Shown here piece after piece: positions 31,482 to 37,805 of a stretch of DNA of 37,805 bases; positions within the stretch are counted from its first letter, which is position 1, and each line of letters starts with the position of its first letter. The stretch comes from Bacteroidales bacterium UBA4230 (GTDB lineage Bacteria; Bacteroidota; Bacteroidia; Bacteroidales; UBA932). Location: positions 1-37,805 of the forward strand of contig DGXO01000065.1 of the NCBI GenBank assembly GCA_002395605.1, written 5' to 3'. Made by a program: the position numbers and the translations under genes. The notes under the pieces were generated by a model, which was not told where the DNA came from, made no database searches, and worked only from the letters and a program-made list of their open reading frames with translations.

Positions 31482-33977
31482 ATGTCCTTGAAAAAAGCGA
31501 TACTTGCCTTGCAGGCAATTCTTCTTTCTGCAGTCCTTGTGGCCCAGCCCCTGGACTACGGACTTTCCGTGGTGGCATATCCTTCGCCAGAGGAACTGCA
31601 TACGGGCATGGCCCTGGAAGGCGGTCGCCCCATTCCCCTGAAGGGTAAAACCCTGGAGATGTCCTTCGACGTATACAACCGCCGTGACAATGTGTTCGGC
31701 TGCGTGTTCCGCATCCTCACGGACAAGGGGGAGAATGTAGACCTTATGTACACCGCGGATTTAAAGGACGTCCGCCAGCCTATCCTGGTTACGGGAACGG
31801 AGGTTCATACGCTTGTGAATCCCATCCGTACGGATGAATGGATTCACGTTTCAATTTCCCTCAACCCCCGGGACGGCCAGCTGGAACTGGATTACGGAGG
31901 AGAACTCATGAAGGTGAGGGACGCAGGCACCAAAGGGGCCCAGTCGTTCCGCATAGCCTTCGGCCTGTGCCCGTTTGCCGGTTATGTCCTCTCGGACGTC
32001 GCTTCCGTAGACCTTCGGGACATCCGGATCTCAAGGGGCGGAAAACCACTGAGGCACTGGGCGCTTGCCCGGCATGCCGGAAACAGCTGTTATGACGAAC
32101 TCGCAGGAGCGCCGGCGTCGGTGAGCAATCCGGTCTGGATAATAGACAATTACGCCTCTTTTCGGCCTGTCTTTTCACACAGTTTCACGTCCACGCCGTC
32201 TGTTACCTTCGACGACGACGCCACCTTCTATATGTCTGCGCCCGGGGAGCCTATCCACGTGTTCCACACAGACGGGAGGTCTCCCGAAGAGATTCAGATA
32301 AAAGGCGGCCAGAATCCGGCCAACTACCCCAACCAGCTGTTCTATGTTGCCGGCGGGCACAACTGGCTCACCGCATACAACCTGGACGAAGACCTTTTTT
32401 CGACCTTCGATTTTTCGACGGGCCGATGGGACAACGACGTAGTTCCCACGCGTGACCACTACTACTGGAACAACACCAACGCCTGGGAGCCGCGCATCCA
32501 CGCCCTCTATTCTTTCGGCGGATACGGGCATTATCATTACAGGAACGAACTTGTGGTGAGCTACCTTGAAGACAAGGAGAAAAACACCCGGGTGACAATA
32601 GATGACATCACTCCGCGCTATGCGGTCACTTCATACATTGTGGACAGCCTCCTGTATGTTTTCGGCGGCCGCGGAAACCCTTCCGGAAAGCAGGAACTCT
32701 CTCCCAAGAATTACTACGACCTTTACACCATCAACACCCGAACCTTCGAGGTTAAAAAGCTCTGGGACCTCGGCAGTTCTCCCTTTGGCGACTTCATCTC
32801 AGGGGAGAATTTCGTGTACAACTGGTCAAACGGAGACTTCTACATGCTGTCCAACCTTGACGGTTTCACGCTCCTGAAGCTTCGGCCGGAGTCTCCGGGA
32901 ATCGAGAAGATGTCCCTTCCCATCCCGCCAAAGCGCAATGCCCAGTATACTTACGTGAATATCTGGCACAGCTACAGCAAGGAGAAGATTTACGCCCTCA
33001 TCCTTCAGTCTCAGGTAGACCAGCGCACGGATGTGGATGTGTACGAGATTAACTATCCGCCCGTTCCCGTAAGTGAAGTCCTGCAGGAGGAAAAGCCTCA
33101 GGCAGCAAGCCGCCTTCCCCGGAATTTCTGGTGGTACATGGCCCTGGCACTGCTTCTCCTTGCCCTTGTGGGCGGGAACGTGTATTTCCTTATGAAACTC
33201 CGTGGCCGAAAGTCCCTTTCCTCCCATGAGGCCGACCACCCTGAAGAAGATGAGCCGCGCTACTATGACTTCTCCCGCTCCAGCGTCAATTTCTTTGGCG
33301 GGTTCCACGTGACAGACCGCAGCGGCACGGATATTACCGCCCAGTTCACTCCCACCCTGAAGTCGCTTCTTGCCCTGCTGGTGCTTTATACGGAACGCTC
33401 CGGCGGCATTGCGTCCCATAAGATCAACAGCCTGCTGTGGTCTTACAAGATGGACGACACCGCCAACAACAACCGCAACGTGTACATGTCCAAACTCCGT
33501 GCACTGCTGGACGAGGTTGGCGATATCCGCATCCAGAACTCCAACAAACTTTGGAGCATAGAGTTCGGCCCGGGTTCCCAGTGTGATTATCTGGAAGCCG
33601 CACGGCTTTTCAAGGAAGGAACCGGAGAAGAAGATGTGGACCGCCTTCTGGAACTGTTCCTGAAGGGCCCTGTACTGCCCAATACGGAGCAGGACTGGAT
33701 AGATGATTTCAAGAGCTCCTTCTCTTCTTCGGCCATTGATTTCCTCAGCCGTCAGCTTTCAAGGACAGACCTTTCGGACCGCACTCTCCTGAAAGCGGCC
33801 GATACCATCCTCCAGCACGACTTCCTCAGCGAGGATGCCCTGAAGGCCAAAGTGAGGATTCTTGTGCGCCAGTCAAAACCCGGCCTTGCCAAAACCATCT
33901 ACGACAATTTCTGCAAGGAATACCGCAAGTCTCTGGGAATAGACTACGGCGTCTCCTTCAAGGAACTTATCAGTTAA
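31482..33977 (+). CDS. Membrane-spanning SARP-like transcriptional regulator with lectin/kelch sensor
   Basis: An 831-residue protein. A signal peptide (ILALQAILLSAVLVAQ) exports residues about 25-545. These begin with a concanavalin-like sandwich (about 40-190: KTLEMSFDVYNRRDNVFGCVFRI, WIHVSISLNPRDGQLELDYGG), then a kelch-like propeller (about 220-530: LYSFGGYGHYHY, LYVFGGRGNP, YDLYTINTRTFEVKKLWDLG). One membrane helix follows (WWYMALALLLLALVGGNVYFLM, about 550-572). The cytoplasmic part has an OmpR-type winged helix (about 600-695: FFGGFHVTDRSGTDI, TPTLKSLLALLVLY, INSLLW, NRNVYMSKLRALLDEVG) and a helical BTAD-like domain (about 700-831), the layout of SARP activators. It lacks any kinase or receiver domain. 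I infer that it senses a glycan in the periplasm and activates the locus directly. Start chosen at ATG 31482, just after the -7 box. The 3' end overlaps cotH by 8 bp. Confidence 0.85.
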   Translation: MSLKKAILALQAILLSAVLVAQPLDYGLSVVAYPSPEELHTGMALEGGRPIPLKGKTLEMSFDVYNRRDNVFGCVFRILTDKGENVDLMYTADLKDVRQPILVTGTEVHTLVNPIRTDEWIHVSISLNPRDGQLELDYGGELMKVRDAGTKGAQSFRIAFGLCPFAGYVLSDVASVDLRDIRISRGGKPLRHWALARHAGNSCYDELAGAPASVSNPVWIIDNYASFRPVFSHSFTSTPSVTFDDDATFYMSAPGEPIHVFHTDGRSPEEIQIKGGQNPANYPNQLFYVAGGHNWLTAYNLDEDLFSTFDFSTGRWDNDVVPTRDHYYWNNTNAWEPRIHALYSFGGYGHYHYRNELVVSYLEDKEKNTRVTIDDITPRYAVTSYIVDSLLYVFGGRGNPSGKQELSPKNYYDLYTINTRTFEVKKLWDLGSSPFGDFISGENFVYNWSNGDFYMLSNLDGFTLLKLRPESPGIEKMSLPIPPKRNAQYTYVNIWHSYSKEKIYALILQSQVDQRTDVDVYEINYPPVPVSEVLQEEKPQAASRLPRNFWWYMALALLLLALVGGNVYFLMKLRGRKSLSSHEADHPEEDEPRYYDFSRSSVNFFGGFHVTDRSGTDITAQFTPTLKSLLALLVLYTERSGGIASHKINSLLWSYKMDDTANNNRNVYMSKLRALLDEVGDIRIQNSNKLWSIEFGPGSQCDYLEAARLFKEGTGEEDVDRLLELFLKGPVLPNTEQDWIDDFKSSFSSSAIDFLSRQLSRTDLSDRTLLKAADTILQHDFLSEDALKAKVRILVRQSKPGLAKTIYDNFCKEYRKSLGIDYGVSFKELIS

Positions 33978-35316
33978 AATCTTCCTGGTTGATTTTGTGG
34001 TCCAGCCAGTCCAGACGCTCCAGGTAGAAGCGTTTCAGAAAGTCGTATTCTTCCTGGTAGGTCGGGAAGAAGTAATAGTTCGGCCACACCTTTACGCCAA
34101 GGATGGGCCAGCGCTCGAAGTTTCGGTTTTCGGCTCCGTCCATGAGGACATGCTGACGGTCCAGGAAATCCGGGACTTTACGTAATTCCGGAAGTAGCTG
34201 ATTCCAGCGGTCTTTCACTGCTTCCTTGAAGTCCGGGTCATGGAAAAGCTGGTTGTACCACTTCACGTAACGCATCTGCCAGCCGTCCGGCTTTTCGAAA
34301 TTGGTGTAGTCGCAGTTCCCCAGGGTGATGTCAAAGTCCCATACATGGTACATTTCCAGGGGCTTTCCCTTTTCCTTGGTGAGGTAGGTGCTCTTGCGCA
34401 CATTTCCGTCGGGGTTCTTGGTGATTTCCTGGATAATGTAGTAGTTGATGAAGGAAGGGATGTCTATGTAGGCGCGGTAGTCCCTGTTGTCCGACCCCTG
34501 CACCTTTTCCAGGGCCTTTTCAAAGCCGTCAAACCAGTCTTTCACGTACTTTTGCTGGAGTTCTGTGGGATGCTCCGGCTCATGGAACATGACAGGCGTA
34601 CCCCAGACGGTATTGAAGCAGACAGGTTCGTCCATGGCTTCCTCTATCTCAAGGTAATATCCTCCTTCAAGTGAGTGTTCATCGGCCACTTCTATGTCCA
34701 CGCGGTGGCCGGCCACTTCCTTGTGGTCAGAGAAAGTGTAGACACCAAGGTATTGCTCGTTGAGGTACACTTCCACGCTGAGCATGTTGGGGGTCCAGGA
34801 CATTTCGCAGATGCGTGACACCTCCATGGCCATGATGTTCCTGAGGAGGGTTTTGTCCGAGTAGTTGGCAAGAAGGATCCAGTCTTTATTGCTCCACCGG
34901 CCGAAAACAGCGACGTCGTCGTCAAGCTTTATCCGGTAAGGTTTCTTGGGCATGCCCCAGGTGGTGTTTCCACGTCCCCTTATGCGCCCGGAGATTGCAA
35001 GTGAGGACTGCTCTGAGTAAAAGGCCGAAGGGTCCGAGAACGTGAATTTTGCCTTTACCCATTCCTGCTTGCTCTCAATAGGGCCTTCCGCTTCAATGTA
35101 CACGGTTGGAATCCTGTAATCCCCGGGGATTTCCTTTTGGTGGAGAGGGTCTATCCACTTTGGCGGCTCGGGCTCAGGTTCAGGTTCGGGTTCCGGTGTG
35201 GGCTTTTCAGTGCCCTCCGGCGGCGTTTCCCTCTGGATTGCCGGAGGGATTACTTCGTCTTTTTCGCAGGAGAGGACTGCAAGAAATGCGGCCAGTATGA
35301 AGGATGCTTTTTTCAT
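33970..35316 (-). CDS. CotH-family lipoprotein
   Basis: A 448-residue lipoprotein (lipobox AVLSC, Cys17) followed by EKDEVIP, a K-(D/E)2 surface-export type signal, and a Pro-Glu spacer (PTPEPEPEPEPEPP, about 38-53). The main domain has CotH features: GRIRGRGNTTWGMPKKPYRIKLD, WILLANYSDKTLLRN, LNEQYLGVYTFSDHKEV, the putative catalytic-region YHVWDFDITLGN, and INYYIIQEITKN. CotH proteins are atypical protein kinases (spore coat CotH), but in Bacteroidota many are secreted and of unknown role. ATG 35316 is preferred to 35322, which is too close to the -7 box. It runs towards the regulator gene, overlapping it by 8 bp, and is divergent from operon D. Confidence 0.87.
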   Translation of the reverse strand: MKKASFILAAFLAVLSCEKDEVIPPAIQRETPPEGTEKPTPEPEPEPEPEPPKWIDPLHQKEIPGDYRIPTVYIEAEGPIESKQEWVKAKFTFSDPSAFYSEQSSLAISGRIRGRGNTTWGMPKKPYRIKLDDDVAVFGRWSNKDWILLANYSDKTLLRNIMAMEVSRICEMSWTPNMLSVEVYLNEQYLGVYTFSDHKEVAGHRVDIEVADEHSLEGGYYLEIEEAMDEPVCFNTVWGTPVMFHEPEHPTELQQKYVKDWFDGFEKALEKVQGSDNRDYRAYIDIPSFINYYIIQEITKNPDGNVRKSTYLTKEKGKPLEMYHVWDFDITLGNCDYTNFEKPDGWQMRYVKWYNQLFHDPDFKEAVKDRWNQLLPELRKVPDFLDRQHVLMDGAENRNFERWPILGVKVWPNYYFFPTYQEEYDFLKRFYLERLDWLDHKINQEDFN

Positions 35317-35324
35317 CTCCATCG

Positions 35325-35332
35325 CAAAAATA
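35325..35332 (-). promoter_or_regulatory. -7 box of cotH
   Basis: TATTTTTG on the minus strand (35332-35325) lies eight bases before the ATG at 35316. No -33 TTTG. A TTAA (35347-35344 on this strand, TTAAGGG) begins exactly 15 nt before it and another (TTAAGCG) 11 bp further up. Confidence 0.55.
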
Positions 35333-35343
35333 ACATTGTTCCC

Positions 35344-35405
35344 TTAATAAACGCTTAATATGGGAGTGGCAAATGATATTAATCTTGAAATTAAGGAGTT
35401 TTTAA
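35344..35405. promoter_or_regulatory. TTAA repeat array between cotH and operon D
   Basis: TTAA at 35344, 35355, 35379, 35391 and 35402 (steps 11, 24, 12 and 11). Towards cotH the two nearest read TTAAGCG then TTAAGGG, 11 bp apart. Towards the GH43 gene the two nearest read TTAAGGAG then TTAAGCAG, also 11 bp apart. On each side the last TTAA starts 15 nt before the -7 box. Proposed shared operator for divergent genes. Confidence 0.55.
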
Positions 35406-35416
35406 GCAGATGTTGC

Positions 35417-35424
35417 TATATTTG
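35417..35424 (+). promoter_or_regulatory. -7 box of operon D
   Basis: TATATTTG (35417-35424) ends six bases before the ATG at 35431. The -33 position reads AGGA, not TTTG, so a helper protein bound at the TTAA array is expected. Confidence 0.6.
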
Positions 35425-35430
35425 CATTAT

Positions 35431-36942
35431 ATGAAAAAACAGATTCTGCTCCTTCTTTTGCTGGCCTCATGTACCGTACGGCCGGCCGCCGTGGTCCCTT
35501 CACTGGAATACCACAATCCAATCATCCCCGGTTTTCACCCGGATCCTTCCGTGTGCCGTGCGGGGGATGATTATTACATAGTGAATTCCTCCTTCCAGTA
35601 TTTCCCTGGCGTTCCGGTGTACCATAGCCGTGACCTTGCCAATTGGGAGCTCATAGGAAACGCCCTGGACCGTGAGTCCCAGCTGCCTCTGGAGCAGTCC
35701 GGGTCCTGGTCCGGCATATACGCCACCACCATACGGTATCATGAAGGGCTGTTTTATATGATAACCACCAACACCACAATCGGCAAGAATTTCTACGTGA
35801 CGGCTGAAAATCCAGCCGGGCCGTGGTCCGAGCCAATTTATCTGGAGCAGGCCGGGATAGACCCATCCTTTCTCTTTGAAGACGGAAAATGCTACTTTGT
35901 GAGTAACCCTGGCGGGCAGATTACCCTCTGCGAGATAGACCCTGCCACCGGAGAGCAGCTTACCCCTTCCCGTCCCATCTGGAACGGCATGGGAGGCCGT
36001 TTCCCGGAGGGCCCGCACATCTACAAGATAGGGAAGTGGTACTACCTCCTTATCTCCGAAGGCGGCACGGAACTGGCCCATTCGCTCACCGTGGCCCGTA
36101 GCCGAAGCCCTTACGGCCCTTATGAGGCGTGCCCCAATAACCCTATCCTTACCCATTGCAGCCATGCCGCAGAGAATAACCAGATTCAGGGAACAGGGCA
36201 TGGGGACTTTGTCCAGGCTCCCGACGGCTCATGGTGGGTGGTTTTCCTTGCATACCGGAATTTCGGGGGAAGCTATCACCATCTGGGCCGGGAAACATTC
36301 CTTGCCCCGGTCACTTGGGAGAAAGGCTGGCCCGTGGTAAATGGGGGCAAGCCCATTACAAGCGGTACGGTTCCGTTCCCGGAGGTCGAAAGGGAATACG
36401 CCTTTGACGCGCCTCTCGGCCCGGAATGGATCTACATCCAGAATCCGGACTCTACCCGTTATTCCGTCGGGGACGGCTGTCTTCGGCTTGAAGGAGGCTC
36501 GTCTCTTTCGGCCAACGACCATCCCACGTTTGTCGGCGTAAGGCAGGAGGGCGAGAAACTGGAGGCTTCGGCCAATGTGAAAATAGAGTCGGACGGCATG
36601 GCGGGGATCTCCCTGTACCAGATAAGTGACGGTCATGCCGAACTTTCCCTTGTCCGAAGCGGCGGCCGCGTGCGTGCTGCGGTGCGGTATACCATCAAGA
36701 GCATAGACCATGAGGCGGCGTCGTTGACGCTTACGGGGGCGTCGGCCTGGCTTAAAATAACTTCCGACGGCAACCTTTACAAGTTCTATGTTTCCGCAAA
36801 CGGAAAGGATTGGCAGTATCTGGACGCCATCAGCTGCCAGCTCCTGAGCACGGAGGTTGTGGGAGGCTTTACGGGCGTCGTGGTGGGGCTTTATGCCCAG
36901 AAGGCTTCGGCCGAAGTATCTTCATTCAGCATCAAGTCATGA
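35431..36942 (+). CDS. GH43 beta-xylosidase/arabinofuranosidase lipoprotein
   Basis: A 503-residue lipoprotein (lipobox LLASC, Cys14). The GH43 propeller (about 25-310) begins YHNPIIPGFHPDPSVCR with base D38 and has D144 (GIDPSFLFEDG) and acid E193 (FPEGPHIYK). Residues about 320-503 are a concanavalin-like C-terminal domain of the beta-xylosidase type (LRLEGG, FVGVRQEG, GMAGISLYQ, KFYVSANGKDWQYL). The two-domain layout matches beta-xylosidases and arabinofuranosidases and is distinct from the two other GH43s of the locus. Its stop overlaps the next start (ATGA). Confidence 0.93.
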   Translation: MKKQILLLLLLASCTVRPAAVVPSLEYHNPIIPGFHPDPSVCRAGDDYYIVNSSFQYFPGVPVYHSRDLANWELIGNALDRESQLPLEQSGSWSGIYATTIRYHEGLFYMITTNTTIGKNFYVTAENPAGPWSEPIYLEQAGIDPSFLFEDGKCYFVSNPGGQITLCEIDPATGEQLTPSRPIWNGMGGRFPEGPHIYKIGKWYYLLISEGGTELAHSLTVARSRSPYGPYEACPNNPILTHCSHAAENNQIQGTGHGDFVQAPDGSWWVVFLAYRNFGGSYHHLGRETFLAPVTWEKGWPVVNGGKPITSGTVPFPEVEREYAFDAPLGPEWIYIQNPDSTRYSVGDGCLRLEGGSSLSANDHPTFVGVRQEGEKLEASANVKIESDGMAGISLYQISDGHAELSLVRSGGRVRAAVRYTIKSIDHEAASLTLTGASAWLKITSDGNLYKFYVSANGKDWQYLDAISCQLLSTEVVGGFTGVVVGLYAQKASAEVSSFSIKS

Positions 36943-37805
36943 AAAGACTCATAACTGTCATATTCATTGCCCTGGCGCTGGTTCCCGCCTTTGCGCAGTA
37001 CGTTCCCTCCCCGGAAAACCTGGAGGCCCGCAAGGCATTCAAGGAGCGCCGGCTTGGCATTTTCCTCCACTGGGGTATTTACAGCGCCTATGCGCAAGGG
37101 GAGTGGTATCTCTCGGAGCACAAACTGGATTCCACGGCCTACATGGCTGCCGCTGGCGGCTTCTGTCCCTCAAAGTTTGACGCCGATGCCTGGGCGCAGG
37201 CCTTTGCCGATGCCGGGGCCGGGTACGTAACCCTGACGTCCCGTCACCATGACGGTTTTTCCATGTACGGAACGCGTGAGAGCGCTTTCAACATAGTGGA
37301 CGGCACGCCTTTCGGCCGGGATCCCCTTGCCGAACTTACCGCCGCCGTGAAGGCCCGCGGGATGCGCATGCAGTACTACTACTCCCTCATAGACTGGATT
37401 CGTCCGGACTATCCAAAGGGCAGCAGCGGCATCCAAAAAGACTCCCTGAAGGCATCCTACGGCCATTATCTGGAGTTTGAGAAGGCCCAGATCCGGGAGC
37501 TCATGGCCTTGAAGCCCGGTGCTATATGGTTTGACGGCATGTGGGACCAGCCGGATGGGTTTGACTGGCGCGTCACGGAGCTTTATGAGCTCATACATTC
37601 CTTAGACCCCGCCTGTCTCGTGGGCAACAATCACCATCACGCCCCGATTGACGGAGAGGACTTCCAGATGTTCGAGAAAGACCTCCCCGGAGAGAACCAG
37701 GGCGGTTTCAGCGCCGGTGCTCCAATATCGGCCCTGCCCCTGGAAACCTGCGAAACCATGAACTACGCCTGGGGCTACAGGGTTGAGGACCAGTGGTACA
37801 AGCCC
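36939..37805 (+). CDS. GH29 alpha-L-fucosidase (partial, runs off the window)
   Basis: The first 289 residues of a secreted fucosidase; the 3' end is outside the window. A signal peptide (LITVIFIALALVPAFAQ) precedes the TIM barrel: RRLGIFLHWGIYS, YVTLTSRHHDGFSMY, YYYSLIDW and the nucleophile segment AIWFDGMWD with D199. These are the GH29 hallmarks. It removes terminal alpha-L-fucose. Coupled to the GH43 gene by a 4-bp overlap. The acid/base residue and any C-terminal module cannot be judged. Confidence 0.93.
   Translation, partial: MKRLITVIFIALALVPAFAQYVPSPENLEARKAFKERRLGIFLHWGIYSAYAQGEWYLSEHKLDSTAYMAAAGGFCPSKFDADAWAQAFADAGAGYVTLTSRHHDGFSMYGTRESAFNIVDGTPFGRDPLAELTAAVKARGMRMQYYYSLIDWIRPDYPKGSSGIQKDSLKASYGHYLEFEKAQIRELMALKPGAIWFDGMWDQPDGFDWRVTELYELIHSLDPACLVGNNHHHAPIDGEDFQMFEKDLPGENQGGFSAGAPISALPLETCETMNYAWGYRVEDQWYKP

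Noticed and set aside
35161..35210. Tandem repeat in cotH as a regulatory DNA repeat
   Set aside because: It is the coding sequence of the Pro-Glu spacer behind the lipoprotein signal, a normal surface-protein linker.

Overview
The window is a stretch of a Bacteroidota (most likely Bacteroidales) chromosome. The signs are a SusC/SusD pair, many glycoside hydrolases with lipoprotein or Sec signal peptides, and promoters of the Bacteroidota type (TTTG, about 19 nt, TAnnTTTG). Base composition is a little over half G+C. I cannot name a genus. No rRNA, CRISPR array, transposase or prophage gene was seen.

Left part (1-5629), mostly household genes: the 3' end of rpoA, rplQ, a bidirectional terminator, an orphan sensor histidine kinase (minus), tRNA-Gly(GCC) (minus), a glycine-zipper/OmpA lipoprotein, upp, a GC-rich REP-like palindrome, and a minus-strand pair made of a truncated membrane metallophosphoesterase and an Ogt/MGMT-like methyltransferase.

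Right part (5700-37805), a large polysaccharide utilisation locus that runs off the right edge. Operon A (5700-8836): GH2 and a DUF3298-type lipoprotein. Operon B (8921-19837): a second GH2, an SGNH esterase-GH43 fusion, GH92, GH31 and a DUF5703 protein. Operon C (19976-31427): surface lipoprotein, SusC, SusD, DUF3823 lipoprotein, then a GH99-like / GH43 / GH99-like block. Next comes a membrane-spanning regulator (31482-33977): periplasmic lectin-like and kelch-like sensor, one membrane helix, and a cytoplasmic SARP-like winged helix plus helical domain. A CotH-family lipoprotein faces it on the minus strand, and operon D (35431 onward) carries a GH43 and a GH29 alpha-fucosidase. Working model: SusC/D and the surface lipoproteins capture and import a branched heteropolysaccharide or glycan, and the exo-acting enzymes remove galactose, arabinose/xylose, alpha-mannose, alpha-xylose/glucose and fucose. 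No obvious endo-acting backbone enzyme is present except possibly the GH99-like proteins.

Most interesting signal: the promoters of operons B, C and D and of cotH all lack a clear -33 box. Each is instead preceded by a run of TTAA (often TTAAGG or TTAAGC) repeats about 11-12 bp apart. In three of the four (susC, cotH, GH43) the last TTAA starts exactly 15 nt before the -7 box. Direct repeats at one helical turn are how SARP/OmpR-type winged helices usually bind, so I propose that these are the operators of the membrane-bound regulator at 31482. This would be a PUL control system distinct from SusR, HTCS and ECF-sigma/anti-sigma types. A short dispersed repeat (peptide signature HSERSEES) occurs three times: at the broken end of the phosphoesterase, in frame inside a GH2, and supplying the stop codon of the GH31.
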